NCBI GenBank assembly: GCA_964529715.1
Contig: CAZGXI010000006.1
Location: 1-64,000, forward strand
Direction: 5' to 3'
DNA length: 64,000 nucleotides
Origin: CAZGXI01 sp964529715
GTDB lineage: Bacteria > Chloroflexota > Anaerolineae > Aggregatilineales > Ch27
Shown here: positions 33,205 to 41,236 of the stretch, in pieces
Layout: each line of letters starts with the position of its first letter
Position numbering within the stretch: the stretch's first letter is position 1
The notes under the pieces: model-generated
Told to the model about the DNA's origin: nothing
The model's input: only the letters and a program-made list of their open reading frames with translations
The model's database searches: none
Position numbers and translations under genes: made by a program

Positions 33205-33747
33205 ATGACAATTGTCATGTCTAACAGCCCCATGTTCCTCGACTCCATTGCCCTGACGCGCACACACGCCTGCATGGCCGAACCGGGCCGCATCGTGGTG
33301 GTCGGCAGGCCGTCTTGCCCACTTGATGATGTGCTGCCTTATCTGGCGATGCTGCCCAACGTGATCACCTTCGACCCGGCAGGCCACATGCTGATGTTGC
33401 GCCGCGACCGGGGCTGGATCACGCTGCTAAGCCAGGAAGTCCAGATCACGAACGTCGCGGACGTAAAAGAAGGGCTGGAGCTGTTCGCCGCATTGGTGGA
33501 CGCGATCAACACCACCTGGGAGAACCGGGAGGCGCTGGTCGCCGCCAGCGGCCATCGCCGCGCCGTGCGCCCGCTGGACGTGTGGTCGCTGCTGCCGCAG
33601 ACCAACTGCGGGCAGTGTGGCGAAGCGACCTGCATGGCCTTCGCCTTCGCCCTGCTGCAAAACCGACACACCCTGGTCGAATGCCCACCGCTGGCTTCCG
33701 ACGCAACCTATGCCACCCGCCGCGCTGCGCTGGAGGCTATGCTCTAA
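33205..33747 (+). CDS. Fe-S cluster domain protein
   Basis: A protein of 180 residues from ATG 33205 (176 from ATG 33217). The C terminus contains a four-cysteine cluster, LPQTNCGQCGEATCMAFAFA followed by ...ECPPL, typical of the small [4Fe-4S] domain found in corrinoid and CO-dehydrogenase-associated proteins. The N-terminal 100 residues (DSIALTRTHACMAEPGRIVV, PSCPLDDVLPYLAML) look like an unnamed globular domain. The reading frame is continuous with the upstream RAYT remnant (open from 32878), so a fusion product is possible. The true start could not be fixed because no Shine-Dalgarno is visible within the palindrome. Confidence 0.75.
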   Translation: MTIVMSNSPMFLDSIALTRTHACMAEPGRIVVVGRPSCPLDDVLPYLAMLPNVITFDPAGHMLMLRRDRGWITLLSQEVQITNVADVKEGLELFAALVDAINTTWENREALVAASGHRRAVRPLDVWSLLPQTNCGQCGEATCMAFAFALLQNRHTLVECPPLASDATYATRRAALEAML

Positions 33748-33844
33748 CACGCCGAACGGTCTGGAAAGTTGGCTTAAAACCGGACCCGGCGTATCATAGA
33801 CGGCGGTACGCGATACGGTCGTCCGGTATAGCTAAGGAAGCGCC

Positions 33845-34834
33845 ATGAAAGTCATCATCCCCCTGGCGGGTTTCGGGACGCGCCTGCGCCCGCATACCTA
33901 TAGCCGCCCCAAACCGCTGATCAACGTGGCCGGAAAGCCCGTCCTGGCTCACCTGCTCGACAAATTGCAGGGGCTGCCCATCAGCGAGTACCTCTTCATC
34001 ACCGGCTACCTGGGCGAACAGATCGAGGAGTTCGTCCGCAGCAAGTATCCGCACACGCCCAGTTATTTCTTCGAGCAAAAGGTGCTCAACGGCCAGTCCA
34101 CCGCCATTTATCTGGCGAAGGAACGGCTGACCGGCCCGGTGATCATCCTGTTTGTAGACACCATCTTCGAGGCAGACCTGCGCTTCTTGGCCGAAACCGA
34201 CGCCGAAGCAGTAGCCTTCGTGAAGGAAGTGCCCGATCCCCGGCGCTTCGGTGTGGCCGCCGTCGATGGACAGGGCGTCGTGACGCGCTTCATCGAAAAG
34301 CCGCCCACCACCGAGAACAAACTGGCCGTCATCGGCATGTACTATCTGCGAGAGGCCGAAACACTGGTCTCGGCCATCGAGACCCAGATCGCCGAGAACC
34401 GCCAGACCAAAGGCGAATTCTATCTGGCCGACGCCTTCCAGATCATGATCGACCGTGGGATGCGCTTCCGGGTGGCCGAGGTCGATGCCTGGCTGGACGC
34501 CGGGACCGCCGACGCCGTGCTGGAGACGAACCGGCTGCTGCTGGAACGCGGCAGTGACAACAGCGGCCTGCTCCACGCCGAAGGATATGTCGTCATCCCG
34601 CCCGTACACATCGCCAAAAACGCCAAGATCGTCGGCTCGGTCATCGGCCCCTACGTGACCATTGCGGAAAACTGCGTGATCGAGAACAGTATCATCCGCG
34701 ACTCGATCATCGACCGCGATACGACCGTGTTGAACGCCCTCCTGACCAACAGCCTCGTCGGGCGCAACGCCTACCTGGCCGGGCGTTTCCACGTGTTCAA
34801 CGTGGGAGATTCCACCAGTCTAAGCTACGAATAA
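33845..34834 (+). CDS. Sugar-phosphate nucleotidyltransferase
   Basis: A 329-residue enzyme that makes NDP-sugars from sugar 1-phosphate and NTP, feeding glycan synthesis. The N-terminal nucleotidyltransferase domain has VIIPLAGFGTRLRPHTYSRP and KPLINVAGKPVL, and EKPPTTENKLAVIGMYYL, as in RmlA-like and GlmU-like proteins. The C-terminal third is a left-handed beta-helix (VIPPVHIAKNAKIVGSVIGP, ENCVIENSIIRDSIID). The exact sugar and nucleotide cannot be told. It could supply the glycosyltransferases at 2-17 kb and 50 kb. A good terminator follows. Confidence 0.88.
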   Translation: MKVIIPLAGFGTRLRPHTYSRPKPLINVAGKPVLAHLLDKLQGLPISEYLFITGYLGEQIEEFVRSKYPHTPSYFFEQKVLNGQSTAIYLAKERLTGPVIILFVDTIFEADLRFLAETDAEAVAFVKEVPDPRRFGVAAVDGQGVVTRFIEKPPTTENKLAVIGMYYLREAETLVSAIETQIAENRQTKGEFYLADAFQIMIDRGMRFRVAEVDAWLDAGTADAVLETNRLLLERGSDNSGLLHAEGYVVIPPVHIAKNAKIVGSVIGPYVTIAENCVIENSIIRDSIIDRDTTVLNALLTNSLVGRNAYLAGRFHVFNVGDSTSLSYE

Positions 34835-34865
34835 CCGCCAAACGGCAAAGCACGACGAAGCGTGT

Positions 34866-34895
34866 GGCGGCGGATAAAATCCGCCGCCGCGTTTT
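34866..34895 (+). terminator. Intrinsic terminator
   Basis: 10-bp stem GGCGGCGGAT / ATCCGCCGCC with an AAA loop, then GCG and TTTTT. It ends the nucleotidyltransferase transcript. Confidence 0.85.
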
Positions 34896-34954
34896 TGTTT
34901 TCACGGGCCGCCTTAAAATTTCTTTCTGATTCCTAATAAATTTTGATGATCCTG

Positions 34955-34983
34955 TTGACATTTCAAAAGAAACATTGTATTCT
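34955..34983 (+). promoter_or_regulatory. Sigma70-type promoter of the DUF2089 group
   Basis: TTGACA (34955-34960), 17-base spacer, TATTCT (34978-34983), about 55 bases before the DUF2089 start. One of the best promoter matches in the window, in an AT-rich patch. Confidence 0.75.
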
Positions 34984-34990
34984 TTTGAAA
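34961..34990. promoter_or_regulatory. Palindromic operator in the promoter
   Basis: Perfect 11-bp arms TTTCAAAAGAA (34961-34971) and TTCTTTTGAAA (34980-34990) with an 8-base centre. The repeat fills the spacer and covers the -10 element, so a bound repressor would block RNA polymerase. The adjacent DUF2089 regulator is the obvious candidate. Confidence 0.7.
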
Positions 34991-35037
34991 ACTGATGTTT
35001 TATAAGGTTCACGTTGAATATCGTGAGGTCAATCAAC

Positions 35038-35421
35038 ATGAATTCTACGCTAAGCACCTGCCCGGTCTGTGGCGAGCTACTGACCATCGTCCGCCTGCAC
35101 TGCAATAACTGCGACACGACCATCGAGGGCCGCTTCACGATGGGCGGCCTGGGCAATCTGACGCCGGACCAGATTCAGTTCGTGGAGATGTTCATCCGCA
35201 GCGAAGGCAAGATCACACGGATGCAAAAGCTGCTTAACATCTCCTACCCGACCGTGCGCAGCCGCCTGGAAGAGATCATCCGGACAATGGGCTATGAAGT
35301 CGGCCAGGAAGACGAAGAGGACGACGCCGCCGCCCGCGAAGAACTGCGCCGCCAGGTGTTGGACGATCTTTCTGCCGGACGCATCACCTCGCAGGATGCT
35401 ATCCGGCTGTTGCAGACATAA
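35038..35421 (+). CDS. DUF2089 zinc-ribbon/HTH regulator
   Basis: A 127-residue protein. The N-terminal zinc ribbon has four cysteines (CPVCGELL and HCNNCDT). A helix-turn-helix-like region follows (QIQFVEMFIRSEGKITRMQK, then LLNISYPTVRSRLEEII). The C-terminal tail (DDLSAGRITSQDAIRLLQT) is a SHOCT-like helix pair also present in the proteins at 35812 and 39621. DUF2089 proteins are likely DNA-binding. Start ATG 35038 is behind TGAGGTC. It sits directly after a promoter with a palindromic operator, so autoregulation is likely. Confidence 0.85.
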   Translation: MNSTLSTCPVCGELLTIVRLHCNNCDTTIEGRFTMGGLGNLTPDQIQFVEMFIRSEGKITRMQKLLNISYPTVRSRLEEIIRTMGYEVGQEDEEDDAAAREELRRQVLDDLSAGRITSQDAIRLLQT

Positions 35422-35487
35422 CCGGGCACACCGCGTCCCGGCCCGACTCTGCGGTAAGACCTGAGGCTTGTTTTAACGGAGGCTGTA

Positions 35488-35727
35488 ATGTTCGACGCTA
35501 ATTCTTACCTGCTGGAGAAGACGCCGGCGTGCCGGCGCGAGGCTCTGCATCGTCTGGCAAGCCAGCGGTCCTGGGTAGAAACCGTCACTCTGCTGAGCTG
35601 GCGCGTCCTGTGTGCGCTGCTGCGGGCGTTGGGACACGGGATGATCGGCCTGGGGCGGCTGCTGTTGCGACTGCCCAAAGCAGCCCCGGTTCAGGAAATG
35701 CCGTTGCGTTATGCAAAACACAATTGA
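35488..35727 (+). CDS. Small hydrophobic protein, unknown
   Basis: A 79-residue protein with a strong GGAGG ribosome site 7 bases before ATG. The central part (TLLSWRVLCALLRALGHGMI) is hydrophobic or amphipathic and may dip into the membrane; the ends are charged. It is encoded between the DUF2089 regulator and the DUF4097-like protein, probably in one transcript. No family recognised. Confidence 0.6.
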   Translation: MFDANSYLLEKTPACRREALHRLASQRSWVETVTLLSWRVLCALLRALGHGMIGLGRLLLRLPKAAPVQEMPLRYAKHN

Positions 35728-35811
35728 TTGCCGCAAGGCGCCGGGGCGCAGCACAGTCCCCCGCAAACATCTTTGTTTGTAGAACGGACAGTCATCATCA
35801 CGGAGGACGGA

Positions 35812-36972
35812 ATGACGGAACGTATCGAAGTATCGGAAGAAACCCAGGTGCAAATCTGGATCGAGCGCGTCGGCGGCGACCTGCGCCTGCGTGGGGGCGA
35901 CCGCCACGAGATCACGGCCAAAGGCGACACCCCTTGGCTTGCTCAAACCGAGACGGGTAAGATTCACGTGGTCTGCAACGGTGACCTGACCCTGCATATC
36001 CCATCGAATGCCCTGGTCGAGGTATCTACCGTCGGCGGCGATGCCAAGATCACCGATGTGCTGGGCGCGCTCACTATCAACAACATCGGCAGTGACCTGA
36101 TACTGCGCAATGTCGGCCCCCTAGACGTGCAGAATGTCGGCAGCGACCTGCGGCTCAAGCGCACGAGCGGCGATGTGCGGGTGAGTCGCATCGGCAGCGA
36201 CGCAACCGTGCGCGAGGTTGCAGGCGCAGTGACGCTCGAAAACGTCGGCGCGGACCTTTACATCCGCGATGTGTCCGGCGCGTGCCTGGCCGAACACATC
36301 GGCGGCGATCTGGTGCTGAGCACCGATTTCACCGCCGGCATCGAATATCGCTTTGCCGTCGGTGGCGATGTGGTCTGCCGCGTGCCCCCCGAAGCCAATG
36401 TGCGCATCCGCCCTTCGGCAGGCGGCGAAATCAGCATCGACGCGCCGGGAGCAAAGACCGTAGAACACGCGGAAGGCGAAGAGATCGTCTTTGGCGCAGG
36501 GGAGGCACTCGTCTACCTGCACGCCGGCGGCGACATCCGGCTGGTCGGCCTGGACGAAGACTATATGATGGCGATCAACTTCCAGCTCGAAGAGGAGTTG
36601 GAATCGCGTCTGGCCGGCCTGGACAAGATCATCAACGACAGCCTCTCCGGCCTGGACCAGTTAGTCAACACCCAGGTCGAGCGCGCCATGCGCAAGGCCG
36701 AGCGCGCCGCACACAAGGCCGAACGCCATCTGGAGCGCGAGATCGACCGGCTGGGGCGTGGCAACAAGCCCAAGCGCCACGCCTTCAGTTTTTCCTTTGG
36801 AGAGCCGTCCTTCGGCGTGCCGCCCCCGCCCCGTCCGCCGCGTACCCTGCCGCCGGATGAACCGGTGACAGATGAGGAACGGCTGCTGATCCTGCGCATG
36901 GTCGAGGCCAAGCAGATCACGGTGGAAGAAGCCGAACGGCTGCTTTCTGCCCTGGAAGGGCGCGCCAAATAG
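35812..36972 (+). CDS. DUF4097-like beta-repeat protein with SHOCT-like tail
   Basis: A 386-residue protein. Residues about 10-240 are short repeated beta units of the type xIGSDLxLRNVxGxLxVxNVG (for example IGSDLILRNVGPLDVQNVG), as in DUF4097/YvlB-type proteins that form elongated beta structures. A charged coiled segment (RAMRKAERAAHKAERHLERE) and a Pro-rich linker follow. The C terminus (ERLLILRMVEAKQITVEEAE, RLLSALEG) is a SHOCT-like helix pair. ATG 35812 follows GGAGGACGG. Related Bacillus proteins act in envelope stress; that role is inferred here. Confidence 0.82.
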   Translation: MTERIEVSEETQVQIWIERVGGDLRLRGGDRHEITAKGDTPWLAQTETGKIHVVCNGDLTLHIPSNALVEVSTVGGDAKITDVLGALTINNIGSDLILRNVGPLDVQNVGSDLRLKRTSGDVRVSRIGSDATVREVAGAVTLENVGADLYIRDVSGACLAEHIGGDLVLSTDFTAGIEYRFAVGGDVVCRVPPEANVRIRPSAGGEISIDAPGAKTVEHAEGEEIVFGAGEALVYLHAGGDIRLVGLDEDYMMAINFQLEEELESRLAGLDKIINDSLSGLDQLVNTQVERAMRKAERAAHKAERHLEREIDRLGRGNKPKRHAFSFSFGEPSFGVPPPPRPPRTLPPDEPVTDEERLLILRMVEAKQITVEEAERLLSALEGRAK

Positions 36973-37148
36973 CGAATGTTTCGCCGCAAAGGACCAGGGC
37001 GGTGAAAAGCAGTGAGAAACAGTTTGGACAGGGACGCGGCCTGAGGCTTACAATAGGCGTAGCGGCGGCATCCGTCCTGCCGCAGCCTATCTGATATAGA
37101 GCCGAGGAAACAGCGCCCCGTGCACATGAACCATCAGGAGCGTGCGCG

Positions 37149-38156
37149 ATGCTCGCGGTAGCAGGCGTAGAACCGGCGCGGTGTGGCCCGCGCCGCGTGC
37201 ATCTCTCATCCGATCTGGCCGCCATTGCCGACCTGATCGAGGTGTGTTTCAGCCCCGGTATCGATTCTGGTGGGCGGGCCGCCATCCGCGAGATGCGCAG
37301 CCTGAGCCGCCTGGGACCGCTGCTGGCGCTGTTGGCATGGGTCGATCCTATGCTACGCGGCATCGGGCAGGGCTTTGTGTGGCAAGAAGCGGGCCGCATC
37401 GTCGGCAATGTCACCCTGCATGACGCCGATCTGCCACCCGAGTCAGGACGCACCCGCATCATCGCCAACGTGGCCGTTCACCCCGACTATCGGCGGCGTG
37501 GCATCGCCCGCACGCTGATGCTGGCTGCGCTGCAAGCCGTGCGGGAATGGGGTTGTGTGGCAGCCATCTTGCAGGTCGAGGCCGACAACGCCCCGGCGCA
37601 GCGGCTGTACGAATCGTTGGGCTTCCGCGCCGAGCGAACCTGGCATCACTGGCGGCGGCCTGCCAACCAGCTGCCTCCGCCTCGCCTGCGCGATGCCCCG
37701 CCGATCATGTTGCGCCCGCCGGGTCGCTGGCAGGAGGAATTCGCCCTGGCAAGCCGGACCTTCCCGGCAGAGCGGGGCGGATTGGGCTGGCAACGCCCGC
37801 TGCACCCGCGTGAGTTTCGACGCTCCTGGCAGCGGCAGTGGGCGAGCTTTTTGAGCGGCGTCAGCCTGGAGCGGTGGATCGCGCCGGGCGCGCAGGGCGA
37901 GATCGCCGGGGCGCTGTGGGCCGAGACGAGCTTCGTCAGCCCCTCTATCCGGCTGACCCTGCTGGTTCCGCCGGAACAACAGGGACGCCTGGAAGCACCG
38001 CTGCTCAGCCATGCGCTGCGGCTGCACGGCGATAGTGGGCGGGCGCTGATCTGTGAGTATCCCGCCGATGTCGGGGCCGACGCCGTCTTCGAGCGGTACG
38101 GGTTTGTCCGCCGCCGCACGCTGGTGTACATGCGCTGGGATGCCCAAAGCAGCTGA
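37149..38156 (+). CDS. GNAT-family N-acetyltransferase
   Basis: A 335-residue protein with one clear acetyltransferase domain in the N-terminal half: IIANVAVHPDYRRRGIARTL binds acetyl-CoA, followed by LQVEADNAPAQRLYESLGFR. The C-terminal half (about 180-335) looks like a second, degenerate GNAT-like fold without the CoA motif. The substrate is unknown. The MFS exporter starts 26 bases downstream, so an acetylation-and-export pair is conceivable. Confidence 0.85.
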   Translation: MLAVAGVEPARCGPRRVHLSSDLAAIADLIEVCFSPGIDSGGRAAIREMRSLSRLGPLLALLAWVDPMLRGIGQGFVWQEAGRIVGNVTLHDADLPPESGRTRIIANVAVHPDYRRRGIARTLMLAALQAVREWGCVAAILQVEADNAPAQRLYESLGFRAERTWHHWRRPANQLPPPRLRDAPPIMLRPPGRWQEEFALASRTFPAERGGLGWQRPLHPREFRRSWQRQWASFLSGVSLERWIAPGAQGEIAGALWAETSFVSPSIRLTLLVPPEQQGRLEAPLLSHALRLHGDSGRALICEYPADVGADAVFERYGFVRRRTLVYMRWDAQSS

Positions 38157-38182
38157 GCGTCGAATTTTCGAGGACACAGCGT

Positions 38183-39523
38183 ATGACGACAAACCAACCG
38201 CCGCAGGGCTTCCGGGCCTTTGTGCGGGTACTGCGCAACCGGAACTTTTTCTGGCTGTGGGTGTCGCAGTTGATCTCGACTATCGGCGACTTCTTTTCCT
38301 TCCTGGCCGTGCCGTACCTGATCACGGTGCTGGCGCAAGGCGACGAAGCGGCAGCCCTGGCCGACAGCAGCGCAATGCCTACCGAAGCTAAGGCGCTGGC
38401 CGGGCTGGCAACGATGGCTTTCACCCTGCCGCGCCTGTTAGGGATTTTCACCGGGGTCTTCGTGGACCGCTGGGATCGCCGCAAGACGATGATCGTCGCC
38501 AACGTGCTGGCGGGACTGGTGGTATTGCTGCCGCTGCCGGTAGCTTCGTTGGACGATGTATGGCTGATTATCGCCATGCAGTTTTTGCTGGCCCTGGTCA
38601 GCCGCTTCATCTACCCGCCGCAGCAAGCCGCCGTGCGCCAAATCGTCAGCGAGAATGACCTGCTGGCCGCCAATGGTCTGCTGTCGATCACGGCGACGCT
38701 GGGCTTCATCATCGGGCCGCTGTTCGCCGGGTTGACCGTCGAGGCCGTCGGGCCAAAAGCAGCCTTTCTGGTAGACAGTGCCAGCTTTCTGATTGCCGGG
38801 TGCATTCTGGCGGCACTGGTGCGCATTCCACGCCTAGACCAGGCCCCGTCGGGCGAGGGCGCGCGGGCCATCCTGGGCAATATGTGGGAAGGGCTACGCT
38901 TTATCGGCCTGACGCGGCTGGTGTTGGCAACAACAATCTGCTTCGCCCTGTTCCAGGGTGGGCTGGGCGGCGTGAATGCCATGTGGGTCCCTTATATGCG
39001 AGAAGCGTTCGGGCTGGGGCCGCGCGAAATCTCCCTCGTAGATACGGTCCAGGGAATCGGCATGGCCCTCGGCGCGGTGGCGTTGGGGTTTCTGATGGCC
39101 CGGCTGAGTAAGCTGGTCATCAGCGTGGCCGGGCTGTTGGGCATCGGCATTGCCATCGCCGCTCTGGGGTTGGCGCCCTCTTACGCAGCGGTCCTGATCC
39201 TCAGCGTCCTGGTGGGGATAATCCTGGTCCCCTGGCAATCCGCCTTCAGCACGATCTTGCAGCTGGCGATTCCCAGACCGTTGCAGGGCCGCGTGATGAG
39301 TTCGTATTTTGCCATCACACAGGCCGCCAGTCTGATCGTGTTGAGCGGGATCACGGCGCTGGTGGCAATGATCCCGCTGCGGATGATCTACGTCGGCGGT
39401 GGAGTGGTGGTCATTCTGGTCGCCGGGATCTGGGCCGCCTGGGTGCGGGATGATGTGCGGGCGCTGGAAAATCGTTCCGTTGAAGAAGTGAGCGAGGTGC
39501 TCCCCGCCGCCACAGGCGACTGA
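38183..39523 (+). CDS. MFS transporter (EntS-like)
   Basis: A 446-residue membrane protein with about twelve helices. RNRNFFWLWVSQLISTIGDF at the start, VFVDRWDRRKTMIVANVLAG in the loop between helices 2 and 3 and a long central loop are typical of the MFS_3 group, which includes the enterobactin exporter EntS and macrolide exporters. It probably exports a small molecule by proton exchange. It is cotranscribed with the GNAT gene. Confidence 0.88.
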   Translation: MTTNQPPQGFRAFVRVLRNRNFFWLWVSQLISTIGDFFSFLAVPYLITVLAQGDEAAALADSSAMPTEAKALAGLATMAFTLPRLLGIFTGVFVDRWDRRKTMIVANVLAGLVVLLPLPVASLDDVWLIIAMQFLLALVSRFIYPPQQAAVRQIVSENDLLAANGLLSITATLGFIIGPLFAGLTVEAVGPKAAFLVDSASFLIAGCILAALVRIPRLDQAPSGEGARAILGNMWEGLRFIGLTRLVLATTICFALFQGGLGGVNAMWVPYMREAFGLGPREISLVDTVQGIGMALGAVALGFLMARLSKLVISVAGLLGIGIAIAALGLAPSYAAVLILSVLVGIILVPWQSAFSTILQLAIPRPLQGRVMSSYFAITQAASLIVLSGITALVAMIPLRMIYVGGGVVVILVAGIWAAWVRDDVRALENRSVEEVSEVLPAATGD

Positions 39524-39620
39524 CGGAGACCCCATAAGTTTACATCGGATAAACGCTCTTCTCCCAGGGAGAAACGTTCTCTTTAGGTACGGGAGAGGGC
39601 CAGATTAGAAAGCGAGTGGG

Positions 39621-40004
39621 ATGGTGGGCACAGCAGAAGAACGGCTACGCGTTTTGAAGATGTTGGAAAATGGCACCATCACGGCGGATGAGGCGGCCAA
39701 GCTGCTCCAGGCCATCCAGTCTGGACGCAAAGAAAGCCCCGGCGCGCGCCCTTCGACTGGCCGGGAGCCGCGCTGGCTGCGCGTGCGCATCACCGATACC
39801 GACACCAACCAGACCAAAGTGAGCATCAACATCCCGATGGGGCTGGTGCGGACCGGCATCCGCATGGGCGCGCGCTTCATCCCGTCCGATTCGGACGTGC
39901 ATTACCAGGAACTCATCGACGCGATCCAGAGCGGGGAGAGCGGCAAAATCTTCGAGGCCACCGACGAGGAACAGGCTGAGCACGTCGAAATCTGGGCGGA
40001 ATAG
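39621..40004 (+). CDS. SHOCT-like domain protein
   Basis: A 127-residue protein. The N-terminal 35 residues (ERLRVLKMLENGTITADEAA, KLLQAIQSG) form the same SHOCT-like helix pair as the tails of the DUF2089 and DUF4097 proteins. A linker and a conserved-looking beta domain follow (LRVRITDTDTNQTKVSINIP), as in the LiaX/YvlB-type N-terminal region. No membrane helix. Likely works with the group at 35-37 kb. Confidence 0.78.
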   Translation: MVGTAEERLRVLKMLENGTITADEAAKLLQAIQSGRKESPGARPSTGREPRWLRVRITDTDTNQTKVSINIPMGLVRTGIRMGARFIPSDSDVHYQELIDAIQSGESGKIFEATDEEQAEHVEIWAE

Positions 40005-40036
40005 CGATCCGATGACGGAGTGGGCAGATTTTCAAC

Positions 40037-40077
40037 GCCGGGGACTTCAGTCCCCGGCTACAGGTGTAAAGTCCACT
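40037..40077. repeat. GC hairpin with AAGTCCACT tail
   Basis: GCCGGGGACTTCAGTCCCCGGC hairpin arms (8 bp plus inner match) followed by TAAAGTCCACTGAG. Same layout as the element at 23908. Confidence 0.6.
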
Positions 40078-40134
40078 GAGGGGCAATCTCGTCGCAGGCC
40101 TTGCCCATCCGCCCGGCGCTGGGGTAACTTTGGG

Positions 40135-40169
40135 GCTGATCGCTAACTGCTGACGGCTGACGGCTTCTC
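40135..40169 (+). repeat. Heptad repeat array abutting the rsmA start
   Basis: Five units GCTGATC GCTAACT GCTGACG GCTGACG GCTTCTC, ending at the base before ATG 40170. No Shine-Dalgarno is present. Confidence 0.8.
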
Positions 40170-41012
40170 ATGACCAACCCCAAACATCTGCTCGACGCCT
40201 ACGCCATCGCGCCGAAAAAAAGCCTGGGCCAGAATTTTCTGCACGACCCAAATGCGCTGGACAAGATCGTGGCGACGGCAGAGCTGTCGCCCGATGACGC
40301 CGTGCTGGAGATCGGCGCGGGCACGGGCACGCTGACGGCCCGCCTGGCCAACTGCGCCGGGCGCGTGATCGCCGTCGAGGTGGACGAACGCCTGTTGCCC
40401 ATCCTGGGCCGCGAGGTCGGCGGGCGCGACAATGTGACGCTCGTCCCCGGCGACATCCTGGAACTGAACCTGGATGCGCTGCTGCCGCCGGATCAGCCTT
40501 ATGTGGTGGTCGCCAACCTGCCCTACTACATCACCAGCGCCATCCTGCGCCTGCTGCTAGAACGCCCTCACCGCCCCCGGCGGCTGGTGCTAACCGTGCA
40601 GCAAGAAGTGGCGGACCGGCTGGTGGCCCGGCCCGGCGACATGAGCCTGCTGAGCGTGTCGGTGCAGTTCTACGGCAAACCGCGCGTGGTCACGCGCTTT
40701 CCCCCGGCGGCGTTCTGGCCGCGCCCGGATGTAGACTCGGCGGTGGTGCGCATCGACACCTATGCCGCGCCGCCCGTCCCGGTGACAGACGAAGCCGCGT
40801 TCTTCCGCGTGGTGCGGGCGGGCTTCAGCCAGAAGCGCAAGCAGCTTCGCAACGCCCTCAGCGGCGGGCTGCACATCGGCAAGGATCAGGCCGACGCGCT
40901 GCTGGTCGCTGCCGGGATCGATCCGCAGCGCCGCGCCGAAACCCTGAGCCTGGAGGAATGGGCAGCCCTCGCGGCGCAGGCGGCAGGGATCGGAGATGGA
41001 GTATCGTCGTAG
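40170..41012 (+). CDS. rsmA: 16S rRNA dimethyladenosine transferase
   Basis: A 280-residue enzyme that dimethylates two adjacent adenosines near the 3' end of 16S rRNA. KKSLGQNFLHDPNALDKIV, EIGAGTGTLTARLA, the catalytic VVANLPYYITSAIL and the C-terminal RAGFSQKRKQLRNALSGGL are all present. It starts immediately after a heptad array and has no visible ribosome site. Its stop codon TAG (41010-41012) lies in a 28-bp REP palindrome that begins at 41009. Confidence 0.95.
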   Translation: MTNPKHLLDAYAIAPKKSLGQNFLHDPNALDKIVATAELSPDDAVLEIGAGTGTLTARLANCAGRVIAVEVDERLLPILGREVGGRDNVTLVPGDILELNLDALLPPDQPYVVVANLPYYITSAILRLLLERPHRPRRLVLTVQQEVADRLVARPGDMSLLSVSVQFYGKPRVVTRFPPAAFWPRPDVDSAVVRIDTYAAPPVPVTDEAAFFRVVRAGFSQKRKQLRNALSGGLHIGKDQADALLVAAGIDPQRRAETLSLEEWAALAAQAAGIGDGVSS

Positions 41013-41036
41013 AGACAACATATGCGTCGCCCCTAC
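41009..41036. repeat. 28-bp REP palindrome at the rsmA stop
   Basis: GTAGAGACAAC ... GTCGCCCCTAC, 28 bases, one arm partly degenerate. The rsmA stop codon is inside it. Confidence 0.65.
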
Positions 41037-41236
41037 GGACCTCGCCCCGTCGGGATAAAGGATCATTCCGCAACCCCCCTCTGCCCCGCTGCGTATACAT
41101 TGCCGGGCGATCCCCGCATCATTGGGGGGACATTCGCGTTGCAGCCGCAGGTAAAATAAGCAAGAATCAGGGGTAGTGCTTGATTCGTCCGGCTCTGCTG
41201 CCCGGCGCGGCGGCGCCGGAGATTCTGAGGAAACGG

